This document shows positions 34,664-42,563 of a stretch of 64,000 nt of DNA, in pieces; within the stretch, counting starts at the first letter, position 1, and every line of letters begins with the position of its first letter. The position numbers were made by a program, and so were the translations under genes. The stretch covers positions 1,984,001-2,048,000 of the forward strand of contig NZ_CP061032.1 of NCBI RefSeq assembly GCF_014490555.1, in the 5' to 3' direction. The DNA is from Corynebacterium lujinxingii (GTDB lineage Bacteria > Actinomycetota > Actinomycetes > Mycobacteriales > Mycobacteriaceae). The notes under the pieces were generated by a model. It was not told where the DNA came from. It did no database searches and was given only the letters and a program-made list of their open reading frames with translations.

Positions 34664-35563
34664 CTACCGTGTGGTTTCTTCGTTCTTGCTGCGCCGGGCC
34701 AACACGAACCCGACCAGGATGAGCAACCCGCCGAGGCCCGCGGCCCACAGCACGTTCGCGCCGGTGGAGGCCAGGTCGCCGCCGCGGGAGCGATCCCGTG
34801 GCTGGGACTGAGTCACCGTGGTCACCGAGCCGTTGGGCTGCGTGGTCACGTAGGTGGAGGGTCTGGTGGTGATCACCGTGGTGGAGCCGTCCGACCGTGT
34901 GGTCGTGATCGTGGACTCCACCGGGGTGGGCACCGTGGTCTTTTCAGTTGTGCGCTCCGTCGTGCCGGAGGTGGTGGTCTCCGTCGCCGGGGTTGGGGTC
35001 GGTGTGGTGGACGGGCCGTCGCCGGTGTCGCCGTCCCACTTGGTCACGACGACGTTTTCGTAGGTGAAGCGTTCACCGGTGACGTCGGCAAGCGGCAGGA
35101 TGATCAGGCGTGGGCTAGAGACGTGGTACTCGCGGTCGTCGTCAGGCGCCTGCTCCTCGAGCAGGTACAGGCCCGGCTCGAGGTTGGTGAACTGCGCCGC
35201 ACCCTTGTCGTTCGTGGTGGCGGAGGTGATGGCGGTGGTGCCGGCGGCGCGGGCGTCGTCAAGCGAAAAGCCCCGGGCCTTCTCACGGCCCTCGTCAGTG
35301 GTCACGTCCAGGTTGTTCACGCGCGACAGGTTGAACGTCGCGCCCTCGACGGCCGGGGGCTTCTCGCCGGCTGGGACGTCGTCGTAGGGGTTGGTGGCGA
35401 CCTTCTTCACCAACAACGAGATCGGATGGGACGTATCCACGCTGTCGGCGGCGATATTGGAATCGTTGCCGCTGACCACGCGGGCGTCAGCACCCGGCGC
35501 GAACAGCCCGGCCGCCAGCACGGATGCCGCGCCGAGCGCCGCCACAATCTTCGGGGTGCGCAT
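34664..35563 (-). CDS. Minor (base) pilin with LASTG signal, pilus set two
   Basis: 299 residues from ATG 35563; GAGGAGG lies 9 bases upstream and the ATG overlaps the sortase stop (TAATG). Signal peptide, then one pilin/Cna-B-like domain (HPISLLVKKVATNPYDD... GAAQFTNLEPGLYLLEEQAP, the E-box glutamate region), a ~110-residue Thr/Ser/Val stalk, and GGDLASTGANVLWAAG followed by a helix and ARRSK. SpaB/SpaE-type base pilins end the fibre and are attached to the wall by the housekeeping sortase; LASTG rather than LPxTG fits that role. A GGCGTCGTCAAGC word is at 35252-35264. Confidence 0.85.
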   Translation of the reverse strand: MRTPKIVAALGAASVLAAGLFAPGADARVVSGNDSNIAADSVDTSHPISLLVKKVATNPYDDVPAGEKPPAVEGATFNLSRVNNLDVTTDEGREKARGFSLDDARAAGTTAITSATTNDKGAAQFTNLEPGLYLLEEQAPDDDREYHVSSPRLIILPLADVTGERFTYENVVVTKWDGDTGDGPSTTPTPTPATETTTSGTTERTTEKTTVPTPVESTITTTRSDGSTTVITTRPSTYVTTQPNGSVTTVTQSQPRDRSRGGDLASTGANVLWAAGLGGLLILVGFVLARRSKNEETTR

Positions 35564-36471
35564 TAGGACTGAACCTCCTCGTTCATAGCGTCCTTGCGGT
35601 CGCTCTTTTTCTTTTCGCGGATGATCCACCAGATCAGGGCCGCCAGTACCAACAGCGCCACCGCGCCAAGGACCCACATCCACCACTGGATGGTCGAGGT
35701 GGACTCGTCGAGCACTTTCTCTTCGTCCGCATCCATCGGCACGCGCTCCGCGTGGACCAGCAGACGGTGGGTGTTAATGCCGTACGGAGTGCAGGTGACC
35801 AGCGTGAGCAGGTCGCGGCCCGCCTCCGCGCGCAGGCTGTCGGTCTCGTCCGGAAGCACAACCTCGGTCTTGTACACCTGGTACTTCATGCGCTTGCCAA
35901 AGGTGGACACGTAAATGGCGTCGCCTTCTTTGACGTCCACGAGGTCGTCGAAAAGCGTTGCCGTAGTCAGCCCGGTGTGGCCGGTGATCACGGAGTGGAA
36001 GCCCTCGCCGCCGGTGGGCAGCGCCGAGCCGTACAGGTGGCCGAGGCCCTTCCGCAGTGTGTTGTCGCTGGTGCCGTGGTAGACGGGCAGACGCACGTCA
36101 ATCGACGGGATGGCTAACTGCGACATCGCGGACACACCGGCGAGGTGGCTTTCGTACGCCTTGTACTCGGCGTTGTCCTCGCTGATTCGCGCCAGCCACG
36201 GGTCGAGGATCGGGCCGTCGGTGTGGGTGCGGTTGTACTCGATCGCCGCCTCGTACGCGCGGTTGACCTGCTCCGGCGGCGCGACCGACAACTGCTCTTC
36301 GTACTGCTTGGCCACCTGCTCCTGCACCCGGTTGTTCCACTGCGTGGAGATCACCGGGTACATCAGCACCATCAGGCCAGCGAGAATGATGATGACGGGC
36401 AGCGCGACGCGCTGGAAGAACGACTTCTGCGCCGGCTGCTGCCGATGCTTCGCCTCCACTGCTGTTGTCAC
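35563..36471 (-). CDS. srtC: Class C (pilus-polymerising) sortase, set two
   Basis: 302 residues from GTG 36471, chosen because GAGAGGA lies 8 bases upstream; an upstream TTG (36522) would read through the 13-mer. N-terminal helix (VALPVIIILAGLMVLMYPV), lid motif ILDPWLAR (DPW, near residue 93), catalytic VITGHTG His, TLVTCTPYG Cys and HRLLVHAER Arg, then a C-terminal membrane helix, the two-helix plan of class C. It should link the LPNTG pilin through the pilin-motif lysine. Follows the major pilin after a stable hairpin. Confidence 0.93.
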   Translation of the reverse strand: MTTAVEAKHRQQPAQKSFFQRVALPVIIILAGLMVLMYPVISTQWNNRVQEQVAKQYEEQLSVAPPEQVNRAYEAAIEYNRTHTDGPILDPWLARISEDNAEYKAYESHLAGVSAMSQLAIPSIDVRLPVYHGTSDNTLRKGLGHLYGSALPTGGEGFHSVITGHTGLTTATLFDDLVDVKEGDAIYVSTFGKRMKYQVYKTEVVLPDETDSLRAEAGRDLLTLVTCTPYGINTHRLLVHAERVPMDADEEKVLDESTSTIQWWMWVLGAVALLVLAALIWWIIREKKKSDRKDAMNEEVQS

Positions 36472-36495
36472 TGCGTCATCCTCTCCGGGGCCATC

Positions 36496-36508
36496 GCTTA
36501 TCGACGAC
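36496..36508 (-). repeat. GTCGTCG-NN-AAGC word, intergenic copy
   Basis: Exact copy on the minus strand (GTCGTCGATAAGC) between the pilin hairpin and the ribosome-binding site of srtC; one of the copies outside any gene if the GTG 36471 start is right. Confidence 0.8.
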
Positions 36509-36564
36509 ACCCTTCTCGCCAAAACTGGGACAGGAATTTTTCGCCCTCCTGTCGGCGGGCGTGT

Positions 36565-36590
36565 GCGCCCCGGCGTGTGTGCCGGGGCGC
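36565..36590 (-). terminator. Stable hairpin between major pilin and sortase (attenuator candidate)
   Basis: Perfect 10-base arms GCGCCCCGGC and GCCGGGGCGC around GTGTGT, 14 bases past the pilin stop. No T-run follows, so it may act as a partial terminator or 3' stabiliser that keeps pilin mRNA in excess over sortase, rather than ending transcription. Confidence 0.65.
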
Positions 36591-36604
36591 CTCCCGGTCA
36601 GCGG

Positions 36605-38329
36605 TTATGCGGACTGGGAGTTGCGGCGTGCCGCGTAGACACCGCCGCCGATGATGGTCAGGCCGGCCAGGGCCATGATCAGCACACCCATGCCACCGGT
36701 GTTCGGCAGCAGCGGGACGTTGCGCTTGATGTTGTTCACGGCAACGCCGTTGGCGATCTTCGTGCCAGCAGCCTCGAAGTTCGCGGACTTCACATCGGTG
36801 TTGGTGAGGAAGCCCGCCGGCTGGCCGCCGTTCTTGGTCTCACGCGTCAGCTCGAGTGGGTAGACAGCATCCTTGTCGAAGCTGTAGCCAGCCGGGGCGT
36901 CGGTCTCACGCAGGCAGTACTTGCCTGGGTCCTCGACCAGAGCGTCGTCGGCGTAGTCGGTCACATGCAGGCCCTCGAAGGTGAGGGTGCCGTCCTCGCC
37001 GGTTTCGCCCTTGGCGATTGCGTCGCCGTCAAAGGCGGTGCCGTCAGTGTTGCACTTGCCCACCTCGAAGGTTGCTCCCTGCAGAGCGGTACGAGTGCCG
37101 TCTTCTTCACCGGTCTTGAACACCTGGATGTTGCCGAAATAGGAGACAACCTTGTCGTTCGGGGTCTCGTTCGGCGGGGTGTCACCCGGCGGGGTGTTCG
37201 GCGGGGTCTCCGGCGGAACCTCCTTGAAGTTGCTGTCGTCGGTGGAGTGGCGGAAGTACTCGCGGACGGAGTTCTCCACTTCCTGATCATTGTTCGCGCC
37301 GTCGAGCAGGTCCGCGGTCACGGTAGCGATCACGCGGTCGCCCGGCTTGAGCACGGACGGCTTCACGCCGACGAAGAATCCAGCGTTCGCGCCATCAGCG
37401 AGGTTCTCGTCCGCGACGGAGGCGTAGCCCTTATCCGCGCCGACAGCGAAATCAGTGCCCTTGGTCAGCTCAGTCTCAGTACCGTCGGTGCTGATGACCT
37501 TGACGGTCAGGTTCTCGTAATCCGGGGTGATCTCCGTGTTGTTGTACGCATCGCGGAGGCCGAACCAGTCGAGCTTCTTGCCTTCCTGGGCGGACGGCAC
37601 GATACCGGTCAGCGTGTAGGTCACCTGATCCTCGTTGAGGACGTGCTTATCCTTATCGACGACAGCCTTCTCCACGCGTGCGAAGGAGTTCTTCGGGTAC
37701 ACGTTGACGTTGGAAATCCAGCCCTTGCCGTCAGTGCTGGTCATCGGCAGGAACACGATGAACGGGTCGGCCGGGACGAGAGTCTCGGTACCGTTCGACT
37801 CGTAGCCAGCATCGGCCGGGCGTGCATTCTCCCACTCGGTCTCGGTGACGAGGTATGCACCGGCAGGCAGGTTAGGGAAGGTTGCCTGGCCGTTGCTGTC
37901 GGTAGCGATCTCCTGAGCGGTGAACCCGTCATCCGTGGTGATCCCCGGCTTCTTAGCAACGCCAGCCTTGTTGTACTCCTGGGAGAGCTTTGCCAGACGG
38001 TTGAAGTCCTCCTGCTTACGAATGTCCCCCTGGAGCTTCTCAACCTTGAACGTCGCGCCCTGAAGCGCCTCGCCGGAAATATCGGCGTCTGCTTCACCGG
38101 TGCCGACGCGCAGCTCGGTCGGGTTGTAGCGCTTGTTGACCACGAGGGAGAAGTTGTCCCCCTCCGGGATGGTGTTGGACGCAGCGAGCTGCTCGGTTGC
38201 GCGCGGGCCCGGGGCCTCCGCGTTGGTGGTCTGCGCCAGCGCGTCCTGCGCGGCGATGCCAGCCGAGCCGGCAAATGTCAGGCCCGCGGCGATGGCGATC
38301 GCGGCGGTCTTCTTGATGGCAATTGCCAT
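36605..38329 (-). CDS. Major pilin with LPNTG signal, pilus set two
   Basis: 574 residues. Signal peptide to about residue 32; N-domain with pilin motif WISNVNVYPKNSF (K near residue 200, the isopeptide donor used for polymerisation); middle domain; Pro-rich hinge (PPETPPNTPPGDTPPNETPN, ~350-370); C-terminal Cna-B domain with E-box YCLRETDAPAGYSF; then PLLPNTGG, helix and RRNSQSA. This is the full SpaA/SpaD plan. AAAGGA before the ATG. A 347-base upstream gap suggests its own promoter, so set two is probably one unit from here to 31084. Confidence 0.95.
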   Translation of the reverse strand: MAIAIKKTAAIAIAAGLTFAGSAGIAAQDALAQTTNAEAPGPRATEQLAASNTIPEGDNFSLVVNKRYNPTELRVGTGEADADISGEALQGATFKVEKLQGDIRKQEDFNRLAKLSQEYNKAGVAKKPGITTDDGFTAQEIATDSNGQATFPNLPAGAYLVTETEWENARPADAGYESNGTETLVPADPFIVFLPMTSTDGKGWISNVNVYPKNSFARVEKAVVDKDKHVLNEDQVTYTLTGIVPSAQEGKKLDWFGLRDAYNNTEITPDYENLTVKVISTDGTETELTKGTDFAVGADKGYASVADENLADGANAGFFVGVKPSVLKPGDRVIATVTADLLDGANNDQEVENSVREYFRHSTDDSNFKEVPPETPPNTPPGDTPPNETPNDKVVSYFGNIQVFKTGEEDGTRTALQGATFEVGKCNTDGTAFDGDAIAKGETGEDGTLTFEGLHVTDYADDALVEDPGKYCLRETDAPAGYSFDKDAVYPLELTRETKNGGQPAGFLTNTDVKSANFEAAGTKIANGVAVNNIKRNVPLLPNTGGMGVLIMALAGLTIIGGGVYAARRNSQSA

Positions 38330-38676
38330 GGGAAATCCTTTCGGAGAATTGAAGTTCGCTGGGCCCGTTTTTGGTCAGCGAGAAGAGGAATAGCCTCTGG
38401 GCCCAGCTTGGGCTCCGATAAAAACCTTAAGGGAGGGTCCAAGTTCTGTAAAGGGCTACTGCCTGCGCGTTTTGAGATTCTTACCTTTAGCTCAGGAATA
38501 GACCCGTGAAATACCCGTGTTTATTAACGACCGTACTGGGACTTTGATTGGTTGTTCAACACTTTCGCCGGGCATAGAAGCGCAAAAATAGACACAACGT
38601 GATGTTGCGCACACAGAACCTGTGGCAAAGTTAGGAAAAGGTTCCGGGACACCTGCCGATGGGACGTGAACCGGCT
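38330..38676. promoter_or_regulatory. Upstream region of pilus set two
   Basis: No gene. A perfect 9-base inverted repeat (GCTGGGCCC, 38358-38366; GGGCCCAGC, 38399-38407) flanks a 32-base loop beginning GTTTTTGG, in the likely 5' untranslated region of the major pilin mRNA. Farther up the sequence is AT-rich (ATACCCGTGTTTATTAACG), suitable for a promoter, but I cannot place -35/-10 boxes with confidence. Confidence 0.5.
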
Positions 38677-39555
38677 TTATGCTGCGCCTTCGACGCTTAC
38701 CCCGCCGCGCACCCCTTCGCGCCGGCGCCTGCGCCTATCCCGCCACCGCTTCCACAGAATCAGCAGGATCACGAGCAGGATGAGCAGCACCACGGCGATC
38801 ATCCACCAGGACCACACGAAGGCATCCACGGTCGGCTCAGGCGTGCCGGGGTCGAGCGGTGCCCGCTCGGCGTGCACCAACAACCGGTCGGTATTGAGCC
38901 CGTACGGGGTGCAGGTGATCAGGGTGATCTTGTCCTTGCCGGGCTCGTAGGTCACGGCGTCGTAGTCGTCGGGTTTGACCACCTCGCGGGAGGTCATGCG
39001 GTAGCGCAGGCGCTCGCCCATGACGTCGATAAAGATGTCGTCGCCGGGCTTGAGCATGGGTAATTGGTCGAACATGGCGGCGTTGACCATGCCGGTGTGC
39101 GCGGAGATCACCGCGTTGGTGCCGTCGCCGCCGACGGGCAGGGTGGAGCCGTACATGTGGCCGGCGCCGTCGTAAAGCACGTCGGCGCGGGTTGTGTGGA
39201 ACACCGGCAAGTCGACATTGATGCGCGGGATGCGCACGCGCGCCATCACGTGGTAGCTCTCCGGCAGCGTCAGTTGCGCCATGTAGTCGTCGAAGCCGGG
39301 GTCGCCTGCCTCCGGCGCGCGGGCGTGGGGGCCCGCGGCCAACAGACGCTCGTTGTATTCGTGGGCGAGGCGGAGTTGTTCGGCGCGGGTGTCGTCGCTA
39401 AGCGATTGCACCGCGTCTGCGTACTCCTCGTTTTGCTGAATCTGCCGGTACTGCGCGGACAGCGTGGACGCGATCGGGTACAGCAACAACAGCGCGCCGA
39501 GGATCAGAATGATCCACGACACGACGTTGCTGCCGCGCTTAGTTTTCGTCGTCAT
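38677..39555 (-). CDS. srtC: Class C sortase, set one
   Basis: 292 residues. N-terminal helix (VVSWIILILGALLLLYPIA), lid region AGDPGFDDYMAQ where the usual DPW/DPF lid tripeptide reads DPG, catalytic VISAHTG His, TLITCTPYG Cys, DRLLVHAER Arg, then a C-terminal helix and a strongly basic RRRRRREG tail. The absent lid aromatic should weaken plugging of the active site. It overlaps the base-pilin gene by 17 bases, so its translation depends on that gene. Closely related in plan to the sortase at 35563 but clearly not a recent duplicate. Confidence 0.92.
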   Translation of the reverse strand: MTTKTKRGSNVVSWIILILGALLLLYPIASTLSAQYRQIQQNEEYADAVQSLSDDTRAEQLRLAHEYNERLLAAGPHARAPEAGDPGFDDYMAQLTLPESYHVMARVRIPRINVDLPVFHTTRADVLYDGAGHMYGSTLPVGGDGTNAVISAHTGMVNAAMFDQLPMLKPGDDIFIDVMGERLRYRMTSREVVKPDDYDAVTYEPGKDKITLITCTPYGLNTDRLLVHAERAPLDPGTPEPTVDAFVWSWWMIAVVLLILLVILLILWKRWRDRRRRRREGVRGGVSVEGAA

Positions 39556-40912
39556 TGCGCCTGCGCAGGATCAGTCCGAGGATGATCAGCAGCACCGCCA
39601 GGCCGGTAATTCCGATGACACTCGCACCCGTGGAGGCGAGGTCACCGACGCGCTCGCGTATCGACGACCCGTTGCCTCCCCCGGCTTTCCGTACCGCCGT
39701 CTCCGTCACGGTAGCCGTCGAACCGTCGGTGCGGGTGGTCTCCCGGGTGATCACCTCGGTGACGGTGGCGCTATCGGTCACCGTCGCCGCAGCTGTGGTC
39801 TCCCCCGCTGCCGCCTCGAAGCACTTGTCGCGCTCGACCACGTTGATGTGGTTGACGTGCCGCACCGTCACCGGTGCACGGCTGGCGTCCATGCCGTCGG
39901 CGGTCAAGGTGGCGGTCGCCTCGAGGTCGCCGAGCGTGGTGTTACGCACCGGGCCACTCCCCCACGGCTTGTCGGCGTTTGCTTTCGCCGGCACCCAGGC
40001 CTCCACCGTGGTTGCCGGGTCGAATGACTTCAGCCGCGCGACCGTACTGCGCCCCGCGGCGGTGAGGGTGAAGCGGGCTTCACCGCCACCCACCTGGCGC
40101 TCGTCGTAGTCGGTGCCGCGAGTCAGGTCGATGCTCTCGCCCGCGCCGTGGACGGACAGCTTCGGCGCGGAGAGTTTGTTCACCGGCTGCTGTTTCCGGG
40201 TCGTGCCAGTGACCTTCGTGGTGGACGTGGCGGCATCGAAACGCAACGGCTGCGCGCCGAGCGCAAGGACGCTGCGGGGTTTGTCGTCCTCCCACTGCAC
40301 CGTGTGGCCGCGGGAGAACTCGAGCGCCAACTCGTAGGTATCCAATGTGCCGTCGGTGTTCAGGTTTGGCACGGTGGCGACGAAGTCATACTCGACATAG
40401 GTGCCCGGCGCCGCGGCGTCGCGCCACTCCGGCGTGTTGCAGGCGGTCAGCGGGTCTACCGAGATGCCGAGCTCCTGCGCCTTCGGTGCCACCGCCTGTG
40501 TGCCGTCGTCCGCGGTGAGGGCGACGACGAACGGCGCGTAGGAGACCCGTGTGTCCTGGGTGTCCGGGTTGTCGGCCACGCTGACGAGGTACACGCCTGC
40601 GCCGAGGCCGCTGAAGTCGACCCTGCCGCCGGTGGTGGTTTTGGTCGCCACCGGCTGCAGGCGCTCCGGGGCATTGCGCTTCAGCGCCGGGATGTCCAAG
40701 GCCTGGAGGTCGTCGGGGGTGGGGCTGGTGTCGTCGATACGCAACAGCTCCACTTGGCGGTCGCCGATGCGCTCGAACCACTCCGCGCCGACGGATTCTT
40801 TCAGGTCGACGCGGATCTGCCCGTCGGCGGCGAGCGCCGGGGCAGGCGCACACGCGAGGAAGGCAGCAGCACACGCCGCGGCGAGACGCGCGCGGGTGGT
40901 GGGCTTGAGCAT
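39539..40912 (-). CDS. Minor (base) pilin with LASTG signal, pilus set one
   Basis: 457 residues. Signal peptide (AAACAAAFLACAPAPALAAD), an N-terminal pilin-like domain (GQIRVDLKESVGAEWFERI), a second domain with SFRGHTV-like strands, one cysteine pair (TACNTPEWR, ERDKCFEA), a Thr/Val stalk, then GNGSSIRERVGDLASTGASV, helix and RRRNDDEN. The SpaB role (wall anchoring of the fibre) is inferred from LASTG and position. The GTCGTCGATACGC variant of the 13-mer lies at 39656-39668, read S-S-I-R just before the sorting signal, and another at 40730-40742. Confidence 0.85.
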   Translation of the reverse strand: MLKPTTRARLAAACAAAFLACAPAPALAADGQIRVDLKESVGAEWFERIGDRQVELLRIDDTSPTPDDLQALDIPALKRNAPERLQPVATKTTTGGRVDFSGLGAGVYLVSVADNPDTQDTRVSYAPFVVALTADDGTQAVAPKAQELGISVDPLTACNTPEWRDAAAPGTYVEYDFVATVPNLNTDGTLDTYELALEFSRGHTVQWEDDKPRSVLALGAQPLRFDAATSTTKVTGTTRKQQPVNKLSAPKLSVHGAGESIDLTRGTDYDERQVGGGEARFTLTAAGRSTVARLKSFDPATTVEAWVPAKANADKPWGSGPVRNTTLGDLEATATLTADGMDASRAPVTVRHVNHINVVERDKCFEAAAGETTAAATVTDSATVTEVITRETTRTDGSTATVTETAVRKAGGGNGSSIRERVGDLASTGASVIGITGLAVLLIILGLILRRRNDDEN

Positions 40913-40946
40913 GCTGGTGTCCTTCCTTGGTGCGGCTGGGTGCGGC

Positions 40947-42458
40947 TTACGCGTTGCGACGGCTCAACTGGTACGCAGCACCACCGCCGAACAGCACGAG
41001 GCCGAGCGCCAGGATGTAGAGCATCGTGCGCTCACCGGTCGCGGGCAGGCGGCCGAAGATGTTGTCCTTCACGTCGTTGACGGCCACGGTGTAGACCGGA
41101 CGGTTCGTGTCGGTGCCCTCGGTGGTGAGGGTGAGCAGCTGCGGGTCGGGGTTGACCAGGTAGCCGGCCGGAGCCTTGGTCTCCACGGCGCAGTACTGCA
41201 CCGTCGGGTTGAGCTGCATGCCGAAGCCGGAGGCAACTGCCGCCTTTGCGGAGTCCACGTCGCCGCCCTGTGCGGTAAACGTGGTCGCGAGCTCGGTGGA
41301 GTTGGCGGTTGCGGTGCCCTTGATGGCCTCGGCGCCGTCGGCAACGGCGTAGCCTTCACCCTCCGGGGCGCACGGGTAGATCTCAAACTCCGCGCCGTCG
41401 CCGGTCTTGCCGTCTTCCACCGGGTTGCCGTTGAGGGTCTTGGTCACCTCGACATTTGCGTACTGCGTGGTGGTGTCGTTGGTGTCCTGGTCGCCGTCCT
41501 TTTCGGTCTCCGGCTTGGACTGGATCGGCTCGTCGCGGTTCGGCACGTACACGTTGGCGGTGTTGTTGATCTTGCCGTTCGCCGGGATCGCGTTGACCTC
41601 GGCCTTGAACACGACCTGGACGGTCAGGCCCGGGTTGTCGGCGCGCAGGGTCTCCAGGCGCTGCAGGCCAGCCGGGGTGAACTCGACGGTGAGGTTCTGG
41701 CCGTCGTTGCTGATGGTGTAGTCGCCCTCGTCCAGGGTGGTGTCGTCCGCGCCGGTCAGGGTGACCTCGGCGGAGTCAGCCACGTACGTCAGCTCCTGCT
41801 GCAAATCGTCGGTGATGCGGAACTGGCTGATGGTGCGGCTGCCGTCCTGTAGCACATCGCCGGCCGGCACCGGGGCCTTGATGGTGTAGGTGATCTGGTC
41901 GCCGATGTTGGCGTTTGCGTCGTCCGCCGCCTTCGTCGGATCCAGCTTCTGGTTCTTCGGGGAGACGGTCGGCGTGTAGGTCAAGGAGCCGTCCTGCTGC
42001 GTCAGCGGCAGGGTGACCAGAAACGGGGCGGCGACAGTGTAGTTACCGTTGGTCTTCTCGGTGACCTTGTAAATGCCCACCGGCAGGTCGGTGAACGCAG
42101 CCACGCCGTCGGCGTCGGTGGCCTTCGTCTGCGCGGTGAAGGTGGTGTCGATGGTCGCCTCGCCAGCACCGGCGCTGACGATCTCGCCGGCCTCGGTCCA
42201 GCCCGCGGCGGTGTTTAAGCCGTTGGTCATCTGCACTCGCTCGACAGTGAACTCGGTGCCCTCGACGGTACCGGTGGCGGCGCCCGGGTCGCCCTCCTGC
42301 TTATTGATGGTCAGCGTGCCCGTCTTGCTCACGTCAACCGCCTGGTTGTTCTGCGCGACCGCCACCGGGGTGAGGTCGGGCGCGAGTGCGAGCGGGGTCG
42401 CGGTGGCGAAGGCTGCCGCTGCGGCCAGCGCGAAGGTCTTGGTGGAAATGTTCGACAT
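40947..42458 (-). CDS. Major pilin with LPATG signal, pilus set one
   Basis: 503 residues. Signal peptide to about residue 36; first domain starts TGTLTINKQEGDPGA; a pilin-motif-like YTPTVSPKNQK (lysine near residue 170, replacing the canonical YPK); middle domain with SQFRITDDLQQELTYV, the isopeptide-forming pattern of Cna-B; C-terminal domain with E-box YCAVETKAPAGYL; then FGRLPATGERT, helix and SRRNA. SpaA-type shaft pilin. The RBS region upstream happens to contain GGTTCGAATCC, which is not a tRNA. Confidence 0.93.
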   Translation of the reverse strand: MSNISTKTFALAAAAAFATATPLALAPDLTPVAVAQNNQAVDVSKTGTLTINKQEGDPGAATGTVEGTEFTVERVQMTNGLNTAAGWTEAGEIVSAGAGEATIDTTFTAQTKATDADGVAAFTDLPVGIYKVTEKTNGNYTVAAPFLVTLPLTQQDGSLTYTPTVSPKNQKLDPTKAADDANANIGDQITYTIKAPVPAGDVLQDGSRTISQFRITDDLQQELTYVADSAEVTLTGADDTTLDEGDYTISNDGQNLTVEFTPAGLQRLETLRADNPGLTVQVVFKAEVNAIPANGKINNTANVYVPNRDEPIQSKPETEKDGDQDTNDTTTQYANVEVTKTLNGNPVEDGKTGDGAEFEIYPCAPEGEGYAVADGAEAIKGTATANSTELATTFTAQGGDVDSAKAAVASGFGMQLNPTVQYCAVETKAPAGYLVNPDPQLLTLTTEGTDTNRPVYTVAVNDVKDNIFGRLPATGERTMLYILALGLVLFGGGAAYQLSRRNA

Positions 42459-42563
42459 GGTTCGAATCCTTTGCAGTGTGTGGTGTGGAGTTGGTTGGTT
42501 TCGGAAATATGCGTGACGGATTATGAGAGCCCGTACACCGTCCGCTTGTAGCGGGCGAATTTT

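Noticed and set aside
36472..36522. TTG start of srtC at 36522
   Set aside because: No ribosome-binding site, whereas GTG 36471 has GAGAGGA 8 bases upstream and gives a normal sortase N-terminus.
42459..42470. GGTTCGAATCC resembling a tRNA T-arm
   Set aside because: It lies in the ribosome-binding region of a pilin gene; the bases before it encode the signal peptide and no acceptor or anticodon stem can be formed.
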